Assembly: GCF_031457955.1 (NCBI RefSeq)
Contig: NZ_JAVDXN010000001.1
Location: 868,001 to 932,000 of the forward strand
Reading direction: 5' to 3'
Length of the DNA: 64,000 nucleotides
Source of the DNA: Mixta sp031457955
GTDB lineage: Bacteria > Pseudomonadota > Gammaproteobacteria > Enterobacterales > Enterobacteriaceae
Under the pieces are notes generated by a model. It saw only the letters and a program-made list of their open reading frames with translations. It was not told the DNA's origin and made no database searches. Made by a program: the position numbers and the translations under genes. Of this stretch, positions 44,959-54,065 are shown one piece after another (positions within the stretch are counted from its first letter, which is position 1; every line of letters starts with the position of its first letter).

Positions 44959-47900
44959 ATGCTGGCGCCCATCACCGATTTTAAACAGAAGATTACCCTG
45001 ATTGCCGAAAGCGGTATTCAGTTTCTTGATTTCGCTATCGCCGTTCAGGAAAGCCAGCCGCGCAAATTTGTGCGGCAAACGGCGAATGGCCCGCTGCTGC
45101 GCATTACCCATGACGTCGCCAGCGGCCGTTTTCTGCTGCCGCTGCAAGATGGCGCCGCGCCGGAAGTGGTGAAGCCAGAGTGCAGCACCACCCAGGCGCA
45201 GTCGCTGGAACTGCTTAACGGCATTTGGCTACCGGTGCCGGTTTTGCGCTGCGCCCCGCCGCGTCAGTTTATCGGCGGCCCGGAAAACTGGGCGCGTATG
45301 CAGGTCGTCGCGCTGGATAAGCCGGACGTGGAAGGCCATACCCATCGCGTGATCCTGGCGTTTGATACGCAAACCGTGCCCGACGACAGCGATCAGGCGC
45401 AGCTGGCGCTGACCCCGTCCGACGCCAATAACGGCGTGGGCTTCGCCCTTGCCTGGCAAAACTACGAACTGGGCGATTTTCTCGATCTGACCTGGGTTGA
45501 TGGCTGGCTGCGTGAGGTGTTTATTCAGCGCGCCACGGAACAGGAATCACGTCACGACAGCGACATCAAAATGGCGCTGCGCGAATTTGAATATCAGGCG
45601 CACTACCTTAACCTGCTTGAGCTGCTGGGCTCGCAGCTGGCGTTGACGGATATGCGTATCCTGACCGCCACGCTGCAGGAACCGGTGGTGAATGTCGATC
45701 TGATCCTCGACGTTGGCAACTCCCACACCTGTGGCATCCTGGTGGAAGATCACCCGGACGAAGTCAACGGCCTGAAGCAGACCTACGAGCTGCAGCTGCG
45801 CGATCTGTCGCAGCCGCATCGGGTTTATAACGAAATGTTCGATAGTCGGGTTGAGTTCGCCGAAGCGCATTTCGGCAAAAAGAACTTTTCCGTGGAAAGC
45901 GGCCGGGAAGAGGCATTTACCTGGCCCTCGCTGACGCGCGTGGGACGTGAAGCGAGCCGCATGGCGCTGCAACGCGCCGGTACCGAAGGCACCACTGGCA
46001 TCTCCAGCCCGCGCCGCTATTTGTGGGATGAGGCGCGCTATGCCGCAGGCTGGCGCTTCAATCGCAACGATCGTGCAGGCGCGGAGCCGCAGGCCATTGC
46101 CGAGCCGCTGATGACCCTGATCAACGATGAAGGCGAACCGCTGTGGCAGATCGAAGAAGATGAGCGCCTGCCAGCGTTTTCCGCGCACTACAGCCGCAGT
46201 TCTCTGATGACCTTTATGCTCAGCGAGCTGCTGGCCCAGGCGATGATGCAGATGAACAGCGCGGCTCAGCGCCAGAAAATGCCGCACAGCTACGCGCCGC
46301 GCCAGCTGCGTCATATCATTCTTACCCTGCCCTCGGCGATGCCGAAACCCGAGCGGGAAATTTTCCGCAGCCGGATGCAGGATGCCATTGGCCTGGTCTG
46401 GAAAGCGATGGGCTGGCATCCCGCCGATGCGCCGTTTGACAGCGTCAACGACAAAGCACAGAGCAATGCGCCGTTTGACAACCTTAACGATAAAGCGCAG
46501 AGCCGCCGCCCAGTGCCGGATGTACAGATGGAGTGGGATGAAGCCACCTGCGGCCAGATGGTTTATCTGTTTAATGAAACCCAGGTGAATTTTGCCGGTC
46601 GCGCGGAAGCCTTTTTTGCCAGCATGGCGCGTCCCGACCGTTTGCGCGACGCCAACGAGCCTGCCGGTAAAACGCTGCGTATCGCGTCGATTGATATCGG
46701 TGGCGGCACCACGGACCTGGCGATTACCCATTACGCGCTGGACGATGGCCAGGGCAACAACGTCAAAATCAACCCGCGCCTGCTGTTCCGCGAAGGTTTT
46801 AAGGTGGCCGGCGACGATATTCTGCTGGATGTGATCCAGCTTTATGTGCTGCCCGCGCTGCACGCCGCGCTGAAGCAGGCCGGACTGGCTAACCCCGATA
46901 TTTTGCTGGATAAACTGTTCGGCTATGACGGACGAATGGATGGCTTTTCCACGCTGCGCCAGCAGGCAACGCTACAGCTGTTTATTCCGCTGGCGCAGGC
47001 GATACTCGAGCGCTATGAAAGTTACGATCCGCTGGACGTCAGCGCGGAAATCGAAGCGCTGTATGGCGAACTGTTAACGCAGCGTCCCGGCGCGGCGGTG
47101 CTGGATTATATCAACGGCGAAGTGCAGCGGGCGCTGGGCGGCCAGGTGGCATTCGATATTCTGCAGGTGCCGATGGTAGTGAGCCTCAGCCAGCTGCACG
47201 GCGAATTTTTGTCGCACCGCATGGCGATTGTGCCTGCGCTGCGCTCGATGGCGGAAGTGATCTCCCTGTACAGCTGCGACGTGCTGCTGCTGACCGGCCG
47301 CCCGGCGCGTTTCCCTGGCGTGCAGGCGCTGTTCCGCCATCTGCAGCCGCTGCCGGGCAGCCGCATTCTGTCGCTGGAGGGCTATCACACCAGCGACTGG
47401 TATCCGTTTAATAAAATGGGCCGCATCGATAACCCGAAATCCACCGCGGCGGTGGGCGCGATGCTCTGCTTGCTGGCGCTCGATTTACGCCTGTCGAGCT
47501 TCTGGTTTAAGGCGGGAGATTTCCAGCCCTACTCCACGATTCGCTATCTCGGCATGCTGGATGATAACCACGCCCTGAGCAGCGAAAACGTCTGCTACAG
47601 TGAAATCGATCTCGACGATCCCAGCTGGACGCCCGATCGCAAGAGCAGCTTCCAAATCCGTGGCAATGTTTGCCTTGGTTTCCGTCAGCTGGATAATGAC
47701 CGCTGGCTGGCATCGCCGCTTTATAGCCTGACCATCAACGATGCGCAGCTGGCGCGTAAAGTCGCGGGTGACAGCATACTGCGCGTGAAACTGGCGGTGG
47801 AGCCAGGCACGCAGTCAGGATCGCCCGAGCGGTTTGTTCTGGCCGATGCGCGGCTTGATGACGGTACGCGCGTGCCGCTTTCACAGCTCAGCCTTAAACT

Positions 47901-47973
47901 GAATACATTGTCTGCCAGCGGCAATGCCAATGCCCAATACTGGATCGACAGCGGGAGCGTATTTAAGAAATGA
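44959..47973 (+). CDS. srfB: SrfB family protein, Hsp70/actin-fold ATPase-like
   Basis: 1004 residues, no signal peptide. The motifs DLILDVGNSHTCG (about 250) and IASIDIGGGTTDLAITH (about 575-590) are phosphate-binding loops of the actin/Hsp70 superfamily. The Salmonella homologue is annotated as a virulence factor; the operon was named for SsrB regulation and later tied to the flagellar regulon. A tandem 13-residue duplication at residues 491-516 sits in a linker. It overlaps srfC by 4 bases. Confidence 0.87.
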   Translation: MLAPITDFKQKITLIAESGIQFLDFAIAVQESQPRKFVRQTANGPLLRITHDVASGRFLLPLQDGAAPEVVKPECSTTQAQSLELLNGIWLPVPVLRCAPPRQFIGGPENWARMQVVALDKPDVEGHTHRVILAFDTQTVPDDSDQAQLALTPSDANNGVGFALAWQNYELGDFLDLTWVDGWLREVFIQRATEQESRHDSDIKMALREFEYQAHYLNLLELLGSQLALTDMRILTATLQEPVVNVDLILDVGNSHTCGILVEDHPDEVNGLKQTYELQLRDLSQPHRVYNEMFDSRVEFAEAHFGKKNFSVESGREEAFTWPSLTRVGREASRMALQRAGTEGTTGISSPRRYLWDEARYAAGWRFNRNDRAGAEPQAIAEPLMTLINDEGEPLWQIEEDERLPAFSAHYSRSSLMTFMLSELLAQAMMQMNSAAQRQKMPHSYAPRQLRHIILTLPSAMPKPEREIFRSRMQDAIGLVWKAMGWHPADAPFDSVNDKAQSNAPFDNLNDKAQSRRPVPDVQMEWDEATCGQMVYLFNETQVNFAGRAEAFFASMARPDRLRDANEPAGKTLRIASIDIGGGTTDLAITHYALDDGQGNNVKINPRLLFREGFKVAGDDILLDVIQLYVLPALHAALKQAGLANPDILLDKLFGYDGRMDGFSTLRQQATLQLFIPLAQAILERYESYDPLDVSAEIEALYGELLTQRPGAAVLDYINGEVQRALGGQVAFDILQVPMVVSLSQLHGEFLSHRMAIVPALRSMAEVISLYSCDVLLLTGRPARFPGVQALFRHLQPLPGSRILSLEGYHTSDWYPFNKMGRIDNPKSTAAVGAMLCLLALDLRLSSFWFKAGDFQPYSTIRYLGMLDDNHALSSENVCYSEIDLDDPSWTPDRKSSFQIRGNVCLGFRQLDNDRWLASPLYSLTINDAQLARKVAGDSILRVKLAVEPGTQSGSPERFVLADARLDDGTRVPLSQLSLKLNTLSASGNANAQYWIDSGSVFKK
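46429..46506 (+). repeat. In-frame 39-bp tandem duplication inside srfB
   Basis: Two 39-base units encode APFDSVNDKAQSN and APFDNLNDKAQSR. The copies differ at several mostly synonymous positions, so the duplication is not brand new. Confidence 0.85.
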
Positions 47974-50384
47974 CAGCCTTGACGCTGAAACAGCAGGCTT
48001 CTCCGTTCAGCCAGCAGGTAGCGGAAATAAACGAAGGCATCGACCTCGCCCTTTCATGGATCGATGCTCAACGCGCGCAGTCGCCGCGCCTTGATATGGA
48101 AGCAGATGGCCTGAAGCTCTCTCTGCGCCGGGGTAAATATCAGCTGCGTCAAATGCAACAAACGCAGCCTGATGAGAATACGATCGGTTTTTATGGGCTT
48201 TCACAGGCGGGCAAAGCCTCACTGCTACAGGCGCTGGTGGGCGACGTGCAGGGAAAGTTAACCACGACGTTGGGCAGTAAAGCCCTGAACTATCTGACGC
48301 ACATCAACCCCGGCAATCAGGATTACGGTATGGCGACGCGCTTTAGCCATTGCCGTGAACCGCAAGATGCCAGCCGTCCGTTAACCTTAACGCTGTTGAG
48401 CGAAGCGGAAATGACGCGCATGGTGTTGATGGCCGCTTTTCAGCAGCCGAAAGGCGAGCCGGAAGCGAAACAGCTGGAGGCGCGTCTGGAACATCTTCAG
48501 CGCCTGCGCCAGCCGCAGCCGGTTAAAGGCGTCACCAGCGACGAGCTGGTTGCGCTGTGGGATTTCTGTCGCCGTCAGGATGCGGGCCGCGCCGCGCTGC
48601 TAAACCGCCACTTTTGGCCGCAGGCCTGTGAGCTGGCGCCGTTGCTGAGCGTGGACGATCGCGCCCAGCTGTTCGCGCTGCTGTGGAATGATGATGAGGC
48701 GCTGACCTCGCTGTGGCGTCAGCTGGCACATACGCTGTACGCGCTACAGCATGCGCCCTACGTGCTGGCGCCGCTTTCGCTGCTGGTTGATGAATCGCTG
48801 TTGCCTGCCGAGCTATTGTTCAGCAGCGCCGCCACGCCAGGCATCGCCTCGCGCCGGGCGGAAGTAGTGCCCTGGCTGGCTGGCCGCCCCGCCAGCCCGG
48901 TAACGCTGTCGTTAAACGAGCTACAGCTGTTAACGCTGGAAGTGCTGATCCCGTTATCTGCCCCGCCGCGTCAGGCATTGTTCGATCAGGTGGATGTGGT
49001 GGATATCCCTGGTTACGGCGCCGCGCTGGATGAAGATGCGCGTCAGGAGCAGGCACAGGCCGCCCAGCGCGACCCGCTAACGGCGCGATTGATGCAGGCC
49101 CGACGTGCGCTGTTATTGGATTTTTATGGTGAACGTCATGCGCTGGATATGCTGCTGGTCTGTACCGCGGCCAGCCAGCGCCAGGACGCCAGCATCGTTG
49201 GACGCATGTTGACACAGTGGCTGAAAACCATGCGGCGCGGCGAAAGCGAACAGCAAAACGGGCAAAAGCTGATGCTGATTTGGGCGGTCACCCGCTTCGA
49301 TGGCCGCTATCTTCAGGCCGCCAATATCGACGAAGCGGTACAGCGACAAACCGGCGTGGCCGGGCGCGACTGGGGCTCAATGCTGGCGCAGGATGCGGGC
49401 GGTATTGAACGAATGGCGAGCTGGCTACAAGACGAGATCAAACCGGAAAATAAACAACAACGCCTGCAGGAACAGCAGCAGCGCCTGAGCCGTGAACTGA
49501 GCGACCGTCTGCTGGCTAACTGGGCGCAGCCGGTTGATGATGTGCAGCAGAAACAGCAGATTGCCGATAAGCTGCTGAAAGCGTTGCAAACCCGGACTGG
49601 CCTGCACGGCGAACTGCTGGAGCGGCTTCAGCCTTCGCGTGAGCAGCTGCGCGCGCTTTACCTGCTGCCACAGCAGCAGCAGTCCGCTACCACCGGATCC
49701 CATGTGACGCCAGCGGTACCTAATTTACCGGGCAGCCATTTTGGTATTGGTTTTGAGTTCGATCTGTTCAGCAATCAGCCGGAGCCGACGCTGGATGTTG
49801 AAAACGAAGAGCCGGGTCTGGATAACGACAGCCTGTTTGCGCACAACGTGCAGCGCTACTGGATTTACCATCTGCGCAGCCTGCCCGATAACGACGGCCT
49901 GCTGACGCTGTTGGGCGTAAGCAAAAGCACGCTGCAGATGCTGATTGAAGAGCTGATTACCGCCAGTTTCCGCATGGATGTCGCGGGCAACCTGCTGCGC
50001 ACGCTGACCGAACATGAAGCAGCTAACGCGCCGCGCGAAGGCAAGGTTGATCGTCAGGTATCGCGGGCGTTGACGGTGCTGGGTGATTTTGTTGCCTGGC
50101 TCGGTTTCCTGAAGCGTGATACGGCTGAACGCCCGGACAGCCGGGTCAACCGCGGTCAGAAAATTTTTGCTCAGCCGCAAACGCCTACGGTTACCTTCGG
50201 CAGCGCGCAGCGCCTGACGCGCCTTTCCGCCGCGCCCGCGAACACTACCGCCTTTTATATTTATGACTGGCTGGTTGGCCTGAATACGCTGATTGTGGAA
50301 AACAACGGCTATGCGGGCGGCAGTGAGATCGCCGACAGCGCGCGCCTGCCGCTAAAACAAGCGCTGAAGCTTATTCGCGCTTAA
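47970..50384 (+). CDS. srfC: SrfC family protein, dynamin-like GTPase
   Basis: 804 residues. P-loop in GLSQAGKASLLQALVG (about 75-90), G3 in VDIPGYGA (about 345), a probable G4 in VTRFDGR, then long helical stretches (KQQRLQEQQQRLSREL) resembling a dynamin-type stalk. Predicted cytoplasmic or membrane-peripheral. Translationally coupled to srfB (ATGA), which suggests SrfA, SrfB and SrfC act as one complex at the inner membrane. Biochemical role unproven. Confidence 0.85.
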   Translation: MTALTLKQQASPFSQQVAEINEGIDLALSWIDAQRAQSPRLDMEADGLKLSLRRGKYQLRQMQQTQPDENTIGFYGLSQAGKASLLQALVGDVQGKLTTTLGSKALNYLTHINPGNQDYGMATRFSHCREPQDASRPLTLTLLSEAEMTRMVLMAAFQQPKGEPEAKQLEARLEHLQRLRQPQPVKGVTSDELVALWDFCRRQDAGRAALLNRHFWPQACELAPLLSVDDRAQLFALLWNDDEALTSLWRQLAHTLYALQHAPYVLAPLSLLVDESLLPAELLFSSAATPGIASRRAEVVPWLAGRPASPVTLSLNELQLLTLEVLIPLSAPPRQALFDQVDVVDIPGYGAALDEDARQEQAQAAQRDPLTARLMQARRALLLDFYGERHALDMLLVCTAASQRQDASIVGRMLTQWLKTMRRGESEQQNGQKLMLIWAVTRFDGRYLQAANIDEAVQRQTGVAGRDWGSMLAQDAGGIERMASWLQDEIKPENKQQRLQEQQQRLSRELSDRLLANWAQPVDDVQQKQQIADKLLKALQTRTGLHGELLERLQPSREQLRALYLLPQQQQSATTGSHVTPAVPNLPGSHFGIGFEFDLFSNQPEPTLDVENEEPGLDNDSLFAHNVQRYWIYHLRSLPDNDGLLTLLGVSKSTLQMLIEELITASFRMDVAGNLLRTLTEHEAANAPREGKVDRQVSRALTVLGDFVAWLGFLKRDTAERPDSRVNRGQKIFAQPQTPTVTFGSAQRLTRLSAAPANTTAFYIYDWLVGLNTLIVENNGYAGGSEIADSARLPLKQALKLIRA

Positions 50385-50414
50385 CATGCGTTGGAAAAGA
50401 GAATATCTAGCAAA

Positions 50415-50440
50415 GCGCCTGCACAGTCAGGCGTTTTTTT
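50415..50440 (+). terminator. Terminator of srfABC
   Basis: CGCCTG-CACAGT-CAGGCG followed by seven T, 30 bases after the srfC stop. Confidence 0.85.
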
Positions 50441-50732
50441 ATGCACCAAGCCAGCGCCCGGCCTTTGCCGAATCTATCAGCAGCTGAATAGTAAGCGGCT
50501 CTTGCGCGTCACCGTATTCAGGAAAATAGTGTTCAAAGTTGATTTGCTTTGGCTCTATACCAAACTTATCCGTATATTCATCCATTAAATCATAGGCATC
50601 CAGCGGGTCCATACGAAAGTCATTATTCAGGTCGGTGTCATGTTTCAGGCTGAAGCGTCTGAATGTAAAAATACTGGGGGCATTGTATTTTTCCACCAGA
50701 GCAAATACCGCCTTATCCGTATCGTCTACCAC
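50439..50732 (-). CDS. DUF1493 family protein
   Basis: 97 residues, acidic, soluble, starting at GTG after GAGGATAAATT. The layout VFALVEKY...DTDLNNDFRMDPLDAYDLMDEYTDKF resembles acyl-carrier-protein-like DUF1493 members, which are common in Salmonella and relatives. It overlaps the upstream STM2901-family gene by 7 bases. Function unknown; pairing with a small membrane protein is the characteristic context. Confidence 0.75.
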   Translation of the reverse strand: MVDDTDKAVFALVEKYNAPSIFTFRRFSLKHDTDLNNDFRMDPLDAYDLMDEYTDKFGIEPKQINFEHYFPEYGDAQEPLTIQLLIDSAKAGRWLGA

Positions 50733-51190
50733 AATTTATCCTCTTTCTTAACTATTCTGTTATAACGCTCCACGGCTTCATAAGTAATCTGCGCCACGTC
50801 TGATGCCAGCACCAGCCAGCCAATAACCGGGATAGTTCGGCCTGTAAACGTTGCCAGCTTCAGCGTCATAATTTGTTTAATACGGTAAGGGTGCGTCGGG
50901 GTGGGTGAATGAATCCAGGTGGGCAGCTTGAATGGCAGCATTATATCTTTCAGCAGTTTACGTGAGTACTTAGAGGCATAACTGGTTCCTTTTGTCGCTC
51001 CGCCAAATTTCCCCTTCACCACGATAGTATTTTGCCCGCTGTAAACCGCTGCGGCCGCGATAACATCTTTCGTTCCGCTGAAATGCTCTGCGGTGACATC
51101 AACCATCACCCAGAAGAAAAGCTCACCCGCTGACAGGTTACTCAGCCCGCCATAGAAATAAGTGCCGTTAAGCTGCTCTGTTGTGTCCAT
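50726..51190 (-). CDS. STM2901-family membrane protein
   Basis: 154 residues from MDTTEQLNGTYFYGG; a longer frame to 51265 has no conserved sequence. Conserved-looking blocks: NLSAGELFFWVMVD, GTSYASKYSRKLL and GRTIPVIGWLVLASDV, with one strong hydrophobic stretch near 120-140 and the end VKKEDKLW. I recognise it from the Salmonella STM2901 group, usually followed by a DUF1493 gene as here. The role is unknown; an accessory two-gene cassette. Confidence 0.7.
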   Translation of the reverse strand: MDTTEQLNGTYFYGGLSNLSAGELFFWVMVDVTAEHFSGTKDVIAAAAVYSGQNTIVVKGKFGGATKGTSYASKYSRKLLKDIMLPFKLPTWIHSPTPTHPYRIKQIMTLKLATFTGRTIPVIGWLVLASDVAQITYEAVERYNRIVKKEDKLW

Positions 51191-51334
51191 ATTCTCAGTC
51201 CCTCGAATACATCCCACCGGGGACCATAACAACATACTTGATGGCAGAACTATGGACACGGTCACATTTTGGCCCGTAGCGTTAAAGGGGCCTTCTAACC
51301 AGTCATGTCACGGGCCATCCTGCGTCTGTGGCGT

Positions 51335-51619
51335 TTATCCCCGGCAAACCTGAACGCGCTGCACGATAAAATCGCCCTGCAGCTGTTGCGCCGCCGCTTC
51401 CAGCAATTCAATAATCGCCGCCAGCTCTCCACGCTGTTGCACCGAAGGCAGATGATAGAGCCATGCGCGCGCCGGAAGCCGTAATTCGCCCGTTAGCATC
51501 TCCCAAAGCGCATCAAGGTTAGCGCCGACTTCTCCGGCGATGCCGCTCTGTTCAGTAAAGCAGCGGAAAAACTCTTCGCCGCTGCGGATCGCTAAAAAAT
51601 CGAAATGCATTTCCAGCAC
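51335..51619 (-). CDS. Barstar-family protein
   Basis: 94 residues. The barstar signature around ANLDALWEMLTGEL (about 33-46) is clear, as in E. coli YhcO. Barstars inhibit barnase-type RNases, but no RNase gene is adjacent, so it may be an orphan inhibitor or have another partner. GTG start at 51619 with GGAG upstream; an ATG at 51610 is an alternative. Confidence 0.8.
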   Translation of the reverse strand: MLEMHFDFLAIRSGEEFFRCFTEQSGIAGEVGANLDALWEMLTGELRLPARAWLYHLPSVQQRGELAAIIELLEAAAQQLQGDFIVQRVQVCRG

Positions 51620-51720
51620 AGATCACTCCACGCAGTGAAATTGCGGTTAAGGTTGGTTGAGAGATAGATTAGCCCATCGCAGAAATAAAGTGCGTTGCCG
51701 CGCGCGCGAAATCGATCTCT

Positions 51721-53055
51721 TTAAGCCTGCGCCAACGTAACAATAAGCTGCGGATTCCAGCCTGGCGGCAAAGGCTCGGGCCGGTTAATGGTTATCTGAT
51801 TGAGCGACAGCGCCGTCACGCCCTGCGCAAACAGCCCCGGCATGCCGCCAGGCCAGGCTTCCACGCCCCACGGCCGCCCTGTGGCCGGATTGATGGCATA
51901 AGCGTTATCCAGGCCCACGCCCGTTGGGTTAGCTGGATTACAGGGCGGTCGGATATCGTACCAGCCCTGCTCCGGGTGATCGCTGGGCAACTGGTTAATT
52001 AACAGATGATCGAAGCTGATATGATGCAGCGCACCGGGACGTTCACAGTGCAGATTGATTGCGCCCAGCGTAGTGCCGGTAAGATGGCTGAACTGCACCC
52101 AGGCGATCTCGCCGGGCGTGATATCGGGATGACGCGGACGCACCGAAATAAATACCGGATCGGCTTTTCCCCAGTGAACCGGCGGACCGTAGACGCAATT
52201 AAAGGTGATATGGCTGAACGAAAGGCGGCGAAAGCTTCCGCCGTCGCGACTCAGCAGGCCGATGCCGCGGTTCGAGTCAATAATAGTGCAGCCGGTCACC
52301 ACGACATCTTCAATGTCATCCCAGGTCTCGGTGCCGATTTTTAGCGCGCAGCTGTTGGAACGCATAATGGTGCCGGTAATGATAATGTGGGCCGCTGGCC
52401 CTCTTAACGGTGCCGGTTTATTGGTGGTTTTAATGCAGATCCCATCATCCGCCGCGCTAAAGTAGCTGTCGCTGATATGCACATAACGGCAGCTGTCGAT
52501 ATCCAGCGCATCGGTATTCGCCATGGTTAAATCGTTATCAACGCAAACACGGCTGATTCTGACCTGTTCGCAGCTCACCAGGTGAATAGTCCACATCGGC
52601 GCCTGCTCAATAGTGAAATCCTGCAGCGTGACCTGACGACAGGCTTCCAGCACCAGCATGCGTGGCCGCTGCGCCAGCGGCAAACGATAGCCCATCTCAT
52701 CCGCCTGCGCGGCAAACCAGGCATCCGCATTGCCATCGATGCGCCCTTTTCCTTCAATGGTGATATTTTTCTGGCCGTAAGCGTAAAGCAGCGCGCGCGT
52801 GGAACATTCCGCTTGGCTCTGCGCCTGCGTTGGATAATCCTCAGGGCGGCGGCTGGCGATCAATGTCGCACCGGCAGCAAGGTGCAGCGTAAAGTTTGTC
52901 GGCAACGTCAGGGAGCCAATCAGATAGGGGCCGGGCGGCACATAGAGTGTGCCACCGCCTTTGGCGGCGATATCATTAATGGCGCGTTGGAAATGCAGGG
53001 TATCGACAGTTTGCCCATCGGCGGCGGGACAATAGTCATCCATTGAAATAAGCAT
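51721..53055 (-). CDS. GH28 glycoside hydrolase (polygalacturonase-like), cytoplasmic
   Basis: 444-residue right-handed parallel beta-helix. GH28 catalytic blocks: ANTDALDI (NTD, near 180) and AADDGICIKT (DD, near 200); the later GHG-like block reads differently (NSCALKIGTET), so specificity may deviate from classic polygalacturonases. No signal peptide, so it likely cleaves imported oligogalacturonide or another oligosaccharide inside the cell. Single gene next to an AraC-type regulator. Confidence 0.8.
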   Translation of the reverse strand: MLISMDDYCPAADGQTVDTLHFQRAINDIAAKGGGTLYVPPGPYLIGSLTLPTNFTLHLAAGATLIASRRPEDYPTQAQSQAECSTRALLYAYGQKNITIEGKGRIDGNADAWFAAQADEMGYRLPLAQRPRMLVLEACRQVTLQDFTIEQAPMWTIHLVSCEQVRISRVCVDNDLTMANTDALDIDSCRYVHISDSYFSAADDGICIKTTNKPAPLRGPAAHIIITGTIMRSNSCALKIGTETWDDIEDVVVTGCTIIDSNRGIGLLSRDGGSFRRLSFSHITFNCVYGPPVHWGKADPVFISVRPRHPDITPGEIAWVQFSHLTGTTLGAINLHCERPGALHHISFDHLLINQLPSDHPEQGWYDIRPPCNPANPTGVGLDNAYAINPATGRPWGVEAWPGGMPGLFAQGVTALSLNQITINRPEPLPPGWNPQLIVTLAQA

Positions 53056-53191
53056 CGGTGCTTTTCCTGGAAAAACGATGCGTTAATCCCAACACAGATT
53101 TTATTGAAACGCTATTTCACTATGGAATAAACCACGGGGAATTGTGCGCTGTTTCACAACGCGGGCCGGAGAACCCGGCCCTGGCGATCGA

Positions 53192-53545
53192 TCAGCTTTG
53201 TAATGATTTACCGTGTTGCTGAACCACGCTACGACGCCATGCGCCTGGCGCTTTACCGAACTGACGTTTAAAGCTGCGGTTAAAAGATTGCTGCGAATCA
53301 AAACCCAAAGAGATAGCCACGTTAAGGATTGGTTCGTTGCTGCGGGTCAGGCGATCGGCCGATTTTTTCAGCTTTTGCGAACGAATATATTCGCCCAGCG
53401 GATGGCCGGTGTGTTCCTTGAACATGCGCTGCAGGTGCCATTTAGAATAGCCTGCGCGTTCGGAAACGGTGTCCAGATCCAGTCGGCCTTCGATGTTGTT
53501 ATCAATCCAGTCAATCAGATCGTGAATAAACGCGTCACTTCTCAT
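53192..53545 (-). CDS. MarA/SoxS/RamA-type AraC-family activator
   Basis: 117 residues consisting only of the double helix-turn-helix DNA-binding domain. AGYSKWHLQRMFKEHTGHPLG and LGFDSQQSFNRSFKRQFG match MarA, SoxS and RamA motifs almost exactly. Such stand-alone activators control efflux and stress genes and are governed by their own abundance. RBS GGAGAGAGAAG. A perfect 9-1-9 palindrome lies 65-83 bases upstream. I cannot say which of the subgroups it belongs to. Confidence 0.88.
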   Translation of the reverse strand: MRSDAFIHDLIDWIDNNIEGRLDLDTVSERAGYSKWHLQRMFKEHTGHPLGEYIRSQKLKKSADRLTRSNEPILNVAISLGFDSQQSFNRSFKRQFGKAPGAWRRSVVQQHGKSLQS

Positions 53546-53609
53546 CTTCTCTCTCCCGTCGCCAGGGCTAACAGTATCAGTATCAGTTGCAATTACATTT
53601 AACGGTGAC

Positions 53610-53628
53610 GCAATTTCCGGGAAATTGC
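53610..53628. promoter_or_regulatory. Perfect 9-1-9 palindrome upstream of the MarA-like gene
   Basis: GCAATTTCC-G-GGAAATTGC. The position suggests an operator for a dimeric repressor of the marA-like gene. Confidence 0.45.
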
Positions 53629-53807
53629 AAATAATATTGATACATTAAATAGGGGCGGATAGATCCGCTATGTAATGTCTGTAGAGCAGATCGGCGTAAC
53701 CTTTTGATATTAAGTATTTAAATTTCGAAACACCAAAGTTACTACGCTACGGCCGATAGCATTGATAGGCATCATCTGGCAGGGAAAAGGCATGAGATGA
53801 TGCTGGC

Positions 53808-53879
53808 TGAAGGAGTGAAGGAGTGAAGGAGTGAAGGAGTGAAGGAGTGAAGGAGTGAAGGAATGAAGGAGTGAAGGAG
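53808..53879. repeat. Nine tandem copies of an 8-bp unit
   Basis: TGAAGGAG repeated nine times without gap; the seventh copy is TGAAGGAA. An open frame through it on the minus strand just spells an 8-residue repeat and is not a gene. The array lies in a 520-base non-coding stretch (53546-54065). Confidence 0.95.
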
Positions 53880-54065
53880 TGAAATGATGCGTCATCCAGC
53901 GAGCTGGCGAAAGAAAGCGAAAGTGTGGAAAACCGAGTAAATTTCTGGGAAACCGAGCAATCTGCTAATAAGCGTGCATTTATTTATTTGTGTTATAAAA
54001 CATTGTTGCTCTTTTTATAAACTCGCTATTATCCCTCATTGATATCAATCTTAGGGATAAAGACG

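Noticed and set aside
45547..46863. 438-codon minus-strand open frame
   Set aside because: Shadow of srfB; low-complexity His/Arg/Gln-rich translation without recognisable motifs.
53808..53879. Possible CRISPR array
   Set aside because: Unit is 8 bp with no spacers, so it is a simple tandem repeat.
53710..53895. 61-codon minus-strand frame encoding FTPSLLHS repeats
   Set aside because: It is only the 8-bp repeat array read in one frame; no RBS and no unique sequence of its own beyond a few codons.
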